Source: Pseudomonas kermanshahensis
Lineage (GTDB): Bacteria; Pseudomonadota; Gammaproteobacteria; Pseudomonadales; Pseudomonadaceae
Direction: 5' to 3'
DNA length: 64,000 nt
Assembly: GCF_014269205.2 (NCBI RefSeq)
Contig: NZ_JABWRY020000001.1
Location: 4,574,001-4,638,000, forward strand
How positions within the stretch are numbered: the stretch's first letter is position 1; each line of letters starts with the position of its first letter. Below are positions 36,704-45,567 of this stretch, piece by piece. The translations under genes were made by a program, and so were the position numbers. The notes below the pieces were generated by a model. That model was not told where the DNA came from, searched no databases, and worked only from the letters and a program-made list of their open reading frames with translations.

Positions 36704-38404
36704 ATGTTTCTGTCCCGCTGGCTACCTGGCCTCGCCAACCTGTTGCACTACCGCCGTGAGTGGTTTCATGCCGACCTGCAGGCTGGGCTTTCGGTGGCGG
36801 CTATCCAGATCCCCATCGCCATCGCTTACGCACAAATCGTCGGCCTGCCGCCGCAATATGGCCTGTATGCCTGCGTGCTGCCGATGATGGTGTATGCGCT
36901 GATCGGCAGCTCGCGTCAGCTGATGGTCGGCCCGGATGCCGCCACCTGCGCGATGATCGCCGGGGCCGTGGCACCGTTGGCGCTGGGCGACCCGCAGCGT
37001 ATTGCCGAGCTGTCGGTAATTGTCACCGTGCTGGTGGGCGTGATGCTGATCGGGGCGGGCCTGGCCAGGGCCGGGTTCATCGCCAGCTTCTTCTCACGGC
37101 CGATCCTGATCGGCTACCTCAATGGCATTGGCCTGAGCCTGATCGCCGGGCAGTTGTCCAAGGTGGTCGGGTTCAAGATCGAGGGCGATGGGTTCATCCT
37201 GAGCCTGGTCAACTTCCTCCAGCGCCTGGGCGAGATTCATGGGGTGACCCTGGCCATCGGCCTGTCCGCGCTGGCGCTGCTGATCTGGCTACCGCGGCGC
37301 TACCCACGGCTACCGGCGGCGCTGGTGGCGGTGGCGCTGTTCACGGTTGTGGTAGGCCTGTTCGGCCTGGACCGCTTCGGTGTCGCCATCCTCGGCCCGG
37401 TACCGGCCGGCATGCCGCAACTGGCTTGGCCACAGAGCAACCTGGCAGAAATGAAAAGCCTGCTGCGCGACGCCCTGGGTATTGCCACCGTCAGTTTCTG
37501 CAGCGCCATGCTCACAGCGCGCAGTTTTGCCGCACGCCATGGCTACGCCATCAACGCCAACCATGAATTCGTGGCACTCGGGGTGAGCAACCTGGCGGCC
37601 GGGATGTCCCAAGGCTTTGCCATCAGTGGCGCCGACTCGCGTACCGCAGTCAACGACATGGTCGGCGGCAAGAGCCAACTGGTCGGCATCATCGCTGCGC
37701 TGGTGATCGCCCTGATCCTGCTGTTCTTCACCGCCCCTATGGCTTGGATCCCCCAGGCGGCGCTGGGGGCCGTGTTGCTGATGGCGGGCTGGGGGCTGAT
37801 CGACATCAAGTCGTTGAAGAGCATCCGGCGCCTGAGCCGCTTCGAGTTCTGGCTCTGCCTGCTGACCACGGTCGGCGTGCTGGGCCTGGGCGTGCTGCCG
37901 GGTATCGTGTTTGCCGTGACCCTGGCGATCCTGCGCCTGCTGTACAGCATCTACCAGCCCACCGACGCAGTGCTGGGCTGGCTGCCGGGCACCGAGGGCC
38001 AAGTCGACATCCGCAAATTCAAGGACGCCCGCACCGTACCGGGGTTGGTGGTGTACCGCTTCGACGACGCGATCCTGTTCTTCAACGCCGACTACTTCAA
38101 GATGCGCCTGCTGGAAGCCGTGCAGAGCCAGGCCCAGCCCAAGGTCGTGCTGTTCGATGCCGAAGCGGTGACCAGCATCGACGTCAGCGGCATTGCCGCG
38201 CTGCGCGAAGTCCGCGACACCCTGGCTGCCCAAGGCATCTTCTTCGCCATCGCCCGCGCCCGCGGCACCTTCCTGCGCATGCTGGTGCGCTCAGGGATGG
38301 CACGGGAGATGGAAGACAAACTGCTGTTCGGCTCGGTACGCGCCGGGATCCGCGCGTATCGGGTATGGCGGAACAGGAGTCGCCACGTGTCAACGCCGGA
38401 GTAA
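36704..38404 (+). CDS. SulP family anion transporter with STAS domain
   Basis: 566 residues: an N-terminal domain of 10-14 membrane segments with the SulP signature (LSVAAIQIPIAIAYAQIVGLPPQYGLYA is split here by position 30-57) and a C-terminal STAS domain (VVLFDAEAVTSIDVSGI). SulP proteins carry sulfate, bicarbonate or dicarboxylates; the substrate is not deducible here, and no carbonic anhydrase gene is adjacent. AAAGGA ribosome site upstream of the ATG. Confidence 0.93.
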   Translation: MFLSRWLPGLANLLHYRREWFHADLQAGLSVAAIQIPIAIAYAQIVGLPPQYGLYACVLPMMVYALIGSSRQLMVGPDAATCAMIAGAVAPLALGDPQRIAELSVIVTVLVGVMLIGAGLARAGFIASFFSRPILIGYLNGIGLSLIAGQLSKVVGFKIEGDGFILSLVNFLQRLGEIHGVTLAIGLSALALLIWLPRRYPRLPAALVAVALFTVVVGLFGLDRFGVAILGPVPAGMPQLAWPQSNLAEMKSLLRDALGIATVSFCSAMLTARSFAARHGYAINANHEFVALGVSNLAAGMSQGFAISGADSRTAVNDMVGGKSQLVGIIAALVIALILLFFTAPMAWIPQAALGAVLLMAGWGLIDIKSLKSIRRLSRFEFWLCLLTTVGVLGLGVLPGIVFAVTLAILRLLYSIYQPTDAVLGWLPGTEGQVDIRKFKDARTVPGLVVYRFDDAILFFNADYFKMRLLEAVQSQAQPKVVLFDAEAVTSIDVSGIAALREVRDTLAAQGIFFAIARARGTFLRMLVRSGMAREMEDKLLFGSVRAGIRAYRVWRNRSRHVSTPE

Positions 38405-38449
38405 AACGCGTCAACGTGCTTACGCTGAATCCAGGCCAATCACCCTCTA

Positions 38450-38545
38450 CTGTAGGAGCAGCCTTGTGCTGCGAAGAGGCCAGTGACAACACATACCCTT
38501 CGCTGTTAGCGCTGGCCTCTTCGCAGCACAAGGCTGCTCCTACAG
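38450..38545. repeat. REP pair between the SulP gene and the esterase gene
   Basis: Perfect 34-nt inverted repeat 38450-38483 / 38512-38545 (core AGCAGCCTTGTGCTGC) between convergent genes. Confidence 0.9.
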
Positions 38546-38558
38546 GGGATGCAGGGCA

Positions 38559-40157
38559 TCAACGGTATTCAGCGCACGCCTGGGAACTGGCCTCACCCGG
38601 CCTGCCGATCAGGCTCACCAGGCCACACGGCAGTGACCCGCGCCATTGCAGGTAATCATGCCCCGCGGGGTACTCCACCGCTTCCACCGCATAGCCCTTG
38701 GCACGCAACACATCGCGCAGGTGGCGGTTGGTATCCAGAATCGTCGGGCCTTCGAACAGCCCCGATTGCAGGTAAAAACGCAGCGGCTTGGGGGTTGCCT
38801 TGACGTACTCACGGGTCAGCCAGCCTGGCTCTTCCCCGTCCTTGGCCCACCAGTACGACCCCGACAGGCTCAGCACATTGCCGAACAGCTCAGGGTGCAT
38901 CAGGCCCAGGTAGGACGCGGCCAGCCCCCCGTAGCTGGAGCCGGCGATGACCGTACGGGCCGCGGGTGCACTCAAGCCGTGTTGTCGCGCCCAGGGCATC
39001 AGGTCTTCAGCCATGAAGCGGGCGAACCGTGGGTTGGGTGGCAGCTCCTGCTGGCGGCTGAGGTCGCTGGGGTTGGCGATGATGATGGCTGCCGTGGGCG
39101 GGATCAGGCCATCGGCGATCAGGTTGTCGAGAAGGGTCGGCGTAGGCACTTGGCGGGTATAGGCGTGGGCATCGAACAGCACCAGCAAGGCCTGGCCTGC
39201 AGCACCCGGGCGCCAGCCAGCCGGTCGGTACAGGTAGACATCGCGCGTGTTGCCCAGCTCGTCGCTGGCCAGGCGCTTGCGTTCGAGCGTGCCACGGGCG
39301 ATACCCGGCCGCTCGGCTACCCAGGGTTGCGGCGGCGCATCCGGTAATTCCAGGCGTGAACGCGACAGCCAGGCATCACCGCTGCTGTCGGCGAAGGTGG
39401 CAGGGTTGAGCGGGTCGCGGCGCGTGGTGGCAAGAATCACCCGGCGGTCATCCGACGGTGGCACATCAGGCGCCATTTGGTAGCTGAGCCGGGTGCTGGC
39501 CGGGACCTCGAAACTGGCGTACCAGACATCGCTGGTGCCAAGCCGTTGCAGCGCTTCGTGACGGCCCGAAGGCGCGCCGAACATCCGCACATTGTGCTGG
39601 GCGCCGCGCCACAGAAACGTCACCAGGCGCTGCTGCGGCTGGCCCGGTAGCCGCTCGACCAGTGGCGTGCCCTGGGCCTTTCGCGCGTTCCAGAACGCCT
39701 CGGTATCACCGCCCTGGGCAAGCTGCCCGGCCAACTCGGCCAGGGCCGGGCTGGCCAGCCGTGGTGGGCTTTGCTGCTGCTCGGCACGCGCCAGTACCTG
39801 CTCCAGGCGCAGGCTGAAAGGGGCGCCCGGGCGCCCGTCCAGTGGCTCTGCACGCAAGCCGTATGCCCCCGGGCTGTCGGCGACAAAGATGAACGCGCGC
39901 GGCTGGTCCTGGCCGTCGATCAACAGGCGCAAGGGCCTGCCCTGCGGGTCCAGCAGGCGCAGGCTGACGTCGCCGTCGACCCGGCCGCGCACCAGGTCGC
40001 CCGCCTTGAGCCCAACGTGCCAGACCGTGCTGCCTGCGGACATGGCCTGGCCGTTGACAGCCTGACCGGGCTGCAGCGTGGCTTCGCTTGCAGCCTGCGC
40101 CACGGCGCTGGTCAACGCCAGCAGCAAGGCGCAACGGATGAGAGAGATGCGGTTCAT
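38559..40157 (-). CDS. Enterochelin esterase-like siderophore hydrolase (secreted)
   Basis: 532 residues with an N-terminal signal peptide (CALLLALTSAVAQA), a beta-sandwich half resembling the Fes N-terminal domain, and a C-terminal esterase domain with nucleophile S408 in AGSSYGG and H in AGHDYLQW. Fes cleaves ferric enterobactin to free iron; here the signal peptide points to the periplasm. It begins 7 nt after the TonB receptor stop, with a GAGGTG ribosome site, so it is the last gene of the iron-signalling operon. The start is the ATG at 40157 rather than a GTG two codons earlier. Confidence 0.9.
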   Translation of the reverse strand: MNRISLIRCALLLALTSAVAQAASEATLQPGQAVNGQAMSAGSTVWHVGLKAGDLVRGRVDGDVSLRLLDPQGRPLRLLIDGQDQPRAFIFVADSPGAYGLRAEPLDGRPGAPFSLRLEQVLARAEQQQSPPRLASPALAELAGQLAQGGDTEAFWNARKAQGTPLVERLPGQPQQRLVTFLWRGAQHNVRMFGAPSGRHEALQRLGTSDVWYASFEVPASTRLSYQMAPDVPPSDDRRVILATTRRDPLNPATFADSSGDAWLSRSRLELPDAPPQPWVAERPGIARGTLERKRLASDELGNTRDVYLYRPAGWRPGAAGQALLVLFDAHAYTRQVPTPTLLDNLIADGLIPPTAAIIIANPSDLSRQQELPPNPRFARFMAEDLMPWARQHGLSAPAARTVIAGSSYGGLAASYLGLMHPELFGNVLSLSGSYWWAKDGEEPGWLTREYVKATPKPLRFYLQSGLFEGPTILDTNRHLRDVLRAKGYAVEAVEYPAGHDYLQWRGSLPCGLVSLIGRPGEASSQACAEYR

Positions 40158-40164
40158 GCGCACC

Positions 40165-42546
40165 TCAGAAGTCGACGCTGGCGGACAGCTTCAAGGTGCG
40201 CGGTTCGCTGACGGTGGCATACCCCGGGTTGAACACCCCCGCCCAGTAGGCACGATTCTCGACGTTCTCCAGGCTGGCGCGCAGGGTCACGTCCTTGCTC
40301 AGCACGCGGGTGGCGTAGCGAGCGCCCAGGTCGTAGCGCGTCCATTGTGGGATTTTCAGCGTGTTCTCGTCGTCCAGGTACTGCGAGCTGCTGTGAATGC
40401 CCAGTGCCGTCAGGGTCAGGCCATCGACCCAGGGCAGGTCCCACTCGGCGCCGAGGTTGGCCGACCAGGCCGGTACACCGCGGGCGGTGTTGCCATCCAG
40501 GGTACCGTTGGCCGTCTTGCTCAGTTCGGCGCGGGTGTAGGTCACCCCGCCCAGCAGGCGTACGCCAGGGGCGGCTTCACCGAACATGTTCCATTCCACG
40601 CCACGGTTGCGCTGCTCGCCATCATCGGTGTACCAGAAGGTGTCGCCGCGGGTGTTCTTGACCATGCTGGGTTTCTCGATCTGGAACACTGCCAGGGTAT
40701 GGCTGAACGTGCCCAGGTCCCACTTCACGCCCGCTTCCATCTGCTTGGCCACGTACGGCGCAAATTGCTCGTCCTTGTTCAGGGCCCCCACCTCGGTCAC
40801 CGTGCCACCTTGGGTCAGGCCTTCGATGTAGTTGGCGTACAGCGACACCGGCGCATCCCAAGGCTTGACCACGATGCCAAAGGCCGGGGTCAGTTTGCGT
40901 TCGTCATAGGCCGTTGGTTTGCTCATCTTCTGCCGAACCCGCTGGGCACGCGCACCCAGGGTCAGCAACACACGCTCGTCGAAGAAACCGAGGGTGTCGG
41001 CCAGGGCGAAGCTGGACAAGGTATTGTCGCCGGTCTTGTCGTTCGAGCCGTGATCACCGGCAATCACCCCTTTGACCGGGCGATAGAGGTTGGTGTCGTA
41101 GGTGGCGCCGGTGACCGTGGGCGCTCGGCCGATGTCCTGGTGCAGCAGCGACGTCGTCAACACCAGCTGGTGGGTGACCGGCCCCGTCATGAAGTTTCCA
41201 CGCAGGCCGGCCTCGCTGGCCAGGCTGTGGGTGTAGCCGGCCTGGTTGTATGTCTGCCCCTTGGCGCTGCCATCGGCCGCCTGTACTCGGATGCGGGTGC
41301 CGTTCAGGAAGCCGTCGTAGTACGTGCGCGCCCCACCCACACTGGCAAATGCCGTCCAGTCGTCGTTGAGCTGGTACTCGCCACGCAGCACCACTGCCTT
41401 GCTGACTTGTTTGGCATAGATGCCTTCCAGCACGTTGGTATCGGGCTTGGGCGCCTTGGTCACGTATCCCAGCTCGCTGAAGCCCGCCATCATCGGGCTG
41501 CCGTTGTCGAGTTTCTCATGGGTCTCGTAGGCATCCAATTCGAGCTTGAAGTCGTCACCTCGGTAATCCAGCGCCAGGGCGGCCAGCGTGCGGTCCTTCG
41601 ACTGTTCGTCGACGCCCATGTCGCCACTGCCATACACCCCATTGAAGCGGACACCCAAGCGCCCATCCGCAAAGCGTCGGGCCACGTCGATGTGCTGGGC
41701 AAAGTAGCCGTCGGAAACGTAGCTTGTGGTCAGCCGGGTCAGTGGAGCATCGCCGGCACGCTTGGGTACCAGGTTGACATTGCCGCCCACCCCGCCATTG
41801 GGCGCCATGCCGCTGAGCAATGCGCTTGGGCCTTTAAGCACTTCGACCCGTTCGAGGAATTCGGTCGGCACATGGCCATCCGGCGCCAGGCCGTACAAGC
41901 CATTTACCGCCAGCTCCGAGGATTCCAGGCCGTAGCCACGGATCATGAAGTTCTCGTAGGCATGGCCTTCGCCGGTGCTGAAGCGGATCGACGGGTCATT
42001 GCGCAGCACGGCGCCAACCGTGCCGCTCTGCTGGTCGGCGATGGTCTTGGCGGTGTAGGCGGTGATGTTGAACGGCGTGTCCATGATGTCGCGATTGCCC
42101 AGCATGCCAAGCCGTGCACCGCGCGCCACCTGGCCGCCGCTGTAGGCCTCGGGCAGTTCACTGTTGAAACCGGCGGCGTTGACGTTGGTGGCGCCGAGGG
42201 TCAAGGCGCCGTCCTCGGCGGTGCTGCGCAGGGTCACCACGCCGTTGTGCTCCTCGGCCACCAGGTCGGTGCCGATCAGCAACTGCTGCAAGGCTTGCAG
42301 CACGCTGAAGCGCCCATGCAGGGCTGGCGCAGTACGGCCCGCGAGTACCCGGCTGTCAGCGGCAATGGCCACACCGGACTGGCGGGCAAGCGCGTGCACC
42401 GTGGTTTCCAGCGATTGGCTCGGAAAATCCAGGGCCAGTGGCTGGCTGTCAGCCAGGGCCATGCCCGGCGACAACAGGCTGCCCAAGGCACAGGCCAGGG
42501 CCAGGTGGCGCAGTGGCACGGATAAACGGGTGGAGGCGAACGACAT
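40165..42546 (-). CDS. TonB-dependent siderophore receptor with signalling domain
   Basis: 793-residue outer-membrane receptor. Signal peptide to about residue 32, an STN signalling domain (37-107: LDFPSQSLETTVHALARQ, LQALQQLLIG), plug domain (NPSIRFSTGEG, MIRGYGLES) and a 22-strand barrel ending in phenylalanine (SASVDF). The STN domain means it signals substrate binding to the FecR-like protein encoded upstream. The neighbouring esterase suggests a catecholate/enterobactin-type substrate; that is inference. AAGGA ribosome site before the ATG. Confidence 0.95.
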   Translation of the reverse strand: MSFASTRLSVPLRHLALACALGSLLSPGMALADSQPLALDFPSQSLETTVHALARQSGVAIAADSRVLAGRTAPALHGRFSVLQALQQLLIGTDLVAEEHNGVVTLRSTAEDGALTLGATNVNAAGFNSELPEAYSGGQVARGARLGMLGNRDIMDTPFNITAYTAKTIADQQSGTVGAVLRNDPSIRFSTGEGHAYENFMIRGYGLESSELAVNGLYGLAPDGHVPTEFLERVEVLKGPSALLSGMAPNGGVGGNVNLVPKRAGDAPLTRLTTSYVSDGYFAQHIDVARRFADGRLGVRFNGVYGSGDMGVDEQSKDRTLAALALDYRGDDFKLELDAYETHEKLDNGSPMMAGFSELGYVTKAPKPDTNVLEGIYAKQVSKAVVLRGEYQLNDDWTAFASVGGARTYYDGFLNGTRIRVQAADGSAKGQTYNQAGYTHSLASEAGLRGNFMTGPVTHQLVLTTSLLHQDIGRAPTVTGATYDTNLYRPVKGVIAGDHGSNDKTGDNTLSSFALADTLGFFDERVLLTLGARAQRVRQKMSKPTAYDERKLTPAFGIVVKPWDAPVSLYANYIEGLTQGGTVTEVGALNKDEQFAPYVAKQMEAGVKWDLGTFSHTLAVFQIEKPSMVKNTRGDTFWYTDDGEQRNRGVEWNMFGEAAPGVRLLGGVTYTRAELSKTANGTLDGNTARGVPAWSANLGAEWDLPWVDGLTLTALGIHSSSQYLDDENTLKIPQWTRYDLGARYATRVLSKDVTLRASLENVENRAYWAGVFNPGYATVSEPRTLKLSASVDF

Positions 42547-42618
42547 GAAGGGTCCTTGCTCTTGGAGGGGTTCACCGTTGATGACGCCGCTCCAGTGGCT
42601 TACCCCTCAAAACTTTTT

Positions 42619-43581
42619 TCAGCGCGCCAACAGTTCCACCCTGCCCTGCCGTTCGCTCAGGCGCACCGGCAGAATGCGTGGCAACGCATCCAGCAGTTTC
42701 TGCGGCTGGTCGATGGGGAAGCTGCCGGTCAGCTTCAGTTCGGCGACTTCCGGCGCCAGCAGCACGGGCCGCGGCAGATAGGCATTGAGCTCGCCGATCA
42801 CTTCACGCAGCGACTGGTCGGTGTAAGACCACCAACCGCGTTGCCAATGGTCGACGTCCGGGCCGAGCTGCCCCTGCGCATGCAGGTTGCTCAGGCGCCC
42901 CTGACCATCAATGCAGACGCGTTCGCCAGCGCCAAGGGTGCGCTCGCCACCGTGCAGGTCACGCACCTGAACCCGGCCGCGGGCCACCGCCACGAACACC
43001 CGGTCACCCCGGTCGCTGACCGTGAAGGCGGTGCCCAGCACCTGCACACTGCCCACACGGGTGCTGATATGGAAGGGCCTCCAGTGCTCATGGGCGACGT
43101 CGAAGAAGACATTGCCGTGCAGCAGCATCACCTGGCGCTGGCCATGGTCGAAGCGGATACGCAGGTTGCTCTCGGCCGCCACCAGCAGTTGGCTGCCATC
43201 GGGCAAGGCCAGGCTGCGGGGCTGTTCGCCGTGCGCGGTCTGCAGGTCTTGCTGGAATGCGCCGGTGCGCTGCCACATCCAGCCCAGCCAGCCACCTGCC
43301 GCCAGCAGTACCGCCAACGCGCCGCCCTGGCGCAGCAGGCGCCGACGGCTCGGGTCATGCGGCTGCGGCTGAAGGGCACCGCGCAATTGCGGCGCCAGGC
43401 GATGCACCAGTTGCCAGCGCTGCTCGGCCTCAAGCCAGGCGCGCTCATGTTCGTCGCTCTTACGCCGCCAGCGCAGCGCCTGGCCGCTGGCTTCGCGCAC
43501 ACGCGTGGGGTCGTCGCCATGCATCGCCGCGAGGTAGACCAAGGCCTGTTGCACCTTGCGTGCGGCAACCGGGTCAGCCAT
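42619..43581 (-). CDS. FecR-type anti-sigma/sigma regulator
   Basis: 320-residue inner-membrane transducer: cytoplasmic N-terminal domain with the FecR_N pattern (LVYLAAMHG, RWRRKSDEHERAWLEAE), one membrane segment (about 84-103) and a periplasmic FecR domain (GSQLLVAAESNLRIRF, GTAFTVSDRGDRVFV) plus STN-like C-terminal part. An SRRRLL twin-arginine-like motif at 78-83 precedes the membrane segment, as in some Pseudomonas FecR proteins that use Tat for insertion. Overlaps the sigma gene by 8 nt. Confidence 0.95.
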   Translation of the reverse strand: MADPVAARKVQQALVYLAAMHGDDPTRVREASGQALRWRRKSDEHERAWLEAEQRWQLVHRLAPQLRGALQPQPHDPSRRRLLRQGGALAVLLAAGGWLGWMWQRTGAFQQDLQTAHGEQPRSLALPDGSQLLVAAESNLRIRFDHGQRQVMLLHGNVFFDVAHEHWRPFHISTRVGSVQVLGTAFTVSDRGDRVFVAVARGRVQVRDLHGGERTLGAGERVCIDGQGRLSNLHAQGQLGPDVDHWQRGWWSYTDQSLREVIGELNAYLPRPVLLAPEVAELKLTGSFPIDQPQKLLDALPRILPVRLSERQGRVELLAR

Positions 43582-44113
43582 GGCGGCTGGCCAGGCGCAG
43601 TTCGGAGAGGTCGAACACCGCGCGGGCGATGTGCAATTCCACCGACTTGGCCGACAGCGTCAGCGCCTCACACACTTCGCGGTGGCTCTGGCCATACAGC
43701 CGCACCCGCACGAACACTTCACGGCGCAGGCGCGGCATGCGCTCGATCAGTGCAATCAGTTGCTGCAACTGCTCGCGCGCGATCAGGATGTCCTCGACGC
43801 TGGGGCTCAAGCCGTCGACGCGCACCAGCCAGTCCTCCAGCGCCGTCAACTCGGTGCTGCGCCGCCGGTACTGATCGATGCACAAGTTACGCGCCGCCTG
43901 GAACAACAACGCGCGCGCATTGAGTACCGGCGCATTCAGCGCGTGAGCATAGGCCTGGGCAAAGCTGGACTGAGCGATGTCAGCGGCGTCGTCGGGGTTG
44001 CGTAGGCGCCCGCTGAGGTAGCGACGCAGGTCACTGTAGTTGGCCAGCAGATCATCGACGACCGCCTGCAAGGCCGGCGCAGGGCCGCTCCAGGGTGTGG
44101 AAAAGGATGTCAT
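43574..44113 (-). CDS. FecI-type ECF sigma factor
   Basis: 179-residue iron-starvation sigma factor with region 2 (NPDDAADIAQSSFAQAYA) and region 4 (LRREVFVRVRLYGQSHREVCEALTLSAKSVELHIARAV). Released or activated by the FecR-like partner when the receptor binds its siderophore, it would transcribe the receptor and esterase genes. The ATG has no clear ribosome site. Fur control is suggested by the upstream box. Confidence 0.95.
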   Translation of the reverse strand: MTSFSTPWSGPAPALQAVVDDLLANYSDLRRYLSGRLRNPDDAADIAQSSFAQAYAHALNAPVLNARALLFQAARNLCIDQYRRRSTELTALEDWLVRVDGLSPSVEDILIAREQLQQLIALIERMPRLRREVFVRVRLYGQSHREVCEALTLSAKSVELHIARAVFDLSELRLASRHG

Positions 44114-44133
44114 TGAAGGTGAGCGTCGCTAAT

Positions 44134-44152
44134 AGGAATCCGTATCATTCTC
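44134..44152. promoter_or_regulatory. Candidate Fur box upstream of the sigma gene
   Basis: On the minus strand GAGAATGATACGGATTCCT matches about 12 of 19 positions of the Fur consensus, with an intact GAATGATA half. It lies about 20 nt before the sigma-factor start, where repression by Fur would be expected. Confidence 0.6.
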
Positions 44153-44247
44153 ACACATGACTTCTTGTCCTCGCCAGCCTCAATCACCTCGCGCTTGAAT
44201 GACATGCTACAGTCGCCCCGTTTTCCGCTCCGCCCAACGGACCCCGC

Positions 44248-45258
44248 ATGCCCGCACTTGACGCTTACCTCACCCCCTGGCCAGAACTCGACCAACGCCA
44301 CCCTTGCGACGCCCTGCTGCTGGGCAACGGCGCCAGCCGTGCACTGTGGAAGCCGTTTGGCTATTTCTCGCTGTTCGAGGAAGCGCAGCGCGCGGGCCGC
44401 AAAAAAGGCCTGGCGATCAGCGACCAAGCCTTGTTCAAGTCACTCGCCACCGAATTGTTCGAGCCCGTGCTCAGTGCCCTCAACAGCACGGTGCGGGTCA
44501 ACGCGGCCCTGGCCATCAACTCCACGGCACCGCTGAACCGCTACTACTCGATCAAGGAAGCGCTGATTCATGCCGTGCGCACGGTGCACCTGCCATGGCC
44601 TTTGATGCCAGCCGCCACGCTGGCCATGTTGAACCAGGCCTTGCGCGGCTATCGCAACGTCTACACCAGCAACTACGACCTGATCGTGCCTTGGGCCGTG
44701 CAGCACGCCCCCAAAGGTTTTGCCGAGCTGTTCGATGAGCAAGGCTTTTTCGACGTACGCCGCACCCGCAGTGAAGGCACCCGCGTGCTGCACCTGCATG
44801 GCGGCCTGCACCTGTTGAAACTGCCGGATGGCACCACCCGCCAACGCAGCGCAGAGAGCGCCGAGTTGCTCGATGGCTTTGCCGTGAACATTCCGGGTGA
44901 AGTGCCCTTGTTCATCAATGAAGACCGCAGCGACGAAAAGCTGCGCGCCATTCGTCACTCGGACTACCTCAGCTGGTGCTTGGCGCAATTGGCGCAGGAG
45001 AGCCAGGGGCTATGCCTGTTCGGGCAGCATCTGGACAGCAGTGACCAGCACCTCGTCGAGGCGGTTCGACAGGCACACCCTCGCCATTTGTCGATTGCCA
45101 TTCGGCCGTTGGGGGAGGCGTCGGTGATCAATCAGAAGCAGCACTTCATCGACCGGTTCGGGGATTTACCGGCGACTGCGCTGCACTTTTTCGATGCGAG
45201 TACGCACCCGTTGGGGTTGGCTGACTTGGCGATCGACGTGCCGGCTGCTCGGCGTTGA
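44248..45258 (+). CDS. DUF4917 protein with SIR2-like motifs
   Basis: 336-residue cytoplasmic protein, DUF4917 type. The motif order matches the SIR2-like NAD-binding fold: LLLGNGAS (23-30) for the glycine loop, TSNYD (140-144) like the T-x-N-x-D motif with catalytic Asn, HLHGGLH (182-188) with a possible catalytic His, and FGQHLDSSD (258-266) like the G-x-S-x-x-D motif near the end. SIR2-like domains in bacteria include NAD-consuming defence effectors, but this gene stands alone between an iron operon and a repeat element. Function unknown; fold assignment is by eye. Confidence 0.75.
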   Translation: MPALDAYLTPWPELDQRHPCDALLLGNGASRALWKPFGYFSLFEEAQRAGRKKGLAISDQALFKSLATELFEPVLSALNSTVRVNAALAINSTAPLNRYYSIKEALIHAVRTVHLPWPLMPAATLAMLNQALRGYRNVYTSNYDLIVPWAVQHAPKGFAELFDEQGFFDVRRTRSEGTRVLHLHGGLHLLKLPDGTTRQRSAESAELLDGFAVNIPGEVPLFINEDRSDEKLRAIRHSDYLSWCLAQLAQESQGLCLFGQHLDSSDQHLVEAVRQAHPRHLSIAIRPLGEASVINQKQHFIDRFGDLPATALHFFDASTHPLGLADLAIDVPAARR

Positions 45259-45300
45259 GTTAGGTATCTGTTCGCCACAACATTTTTGGCGCCTTTGAGG

Positions 45301-45519
45301 CCGAGCGCCGCCCGCGCGGCGCTTCGCAGCACAAGGCTGCTCCTACATCTGTTTCGGGCCAGTCACGCCTGTGAAGGCGGCGCGCGAACGCCTTCTTGGT
45401 CCGACTCGATATTGAGGCGGGCACGAAGGGGCCGCGCGACCATGCCACAGGAATAATTGGCCCGAAACAGATTGTAGGAGCAGCCTTGTGCTGCGAAGCG
45501 CCGCGCGGGCGGCGCTCGG
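45301..45519. mobile_element. Long palindromic element, copy B
   Basis: Second copy of the element at 18958-19195. Left arm 45301-45361 and right arm 45458-45519 are inverted repeats of about 61 bp differing by one inserted base; the ~96-bp centre matches copy A in length and in blocks such as GACTCGATAT and GGAATAATTGGCCCG. Arm ends are slightly shorter than in copy A. Non-coding. Confidence 0.85.
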
Positions 45520-45567
45520 TCTTACAGCCGCTGCAGTACTCACGGCATGCGCACAAAAGCCCACCCC

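Noticed and set aside
40078..42525. 815-codon plus-strand frame opposite the TonB receptor gene
   Set aside because: No domain and overlaps a clear receptor gene along its full length.
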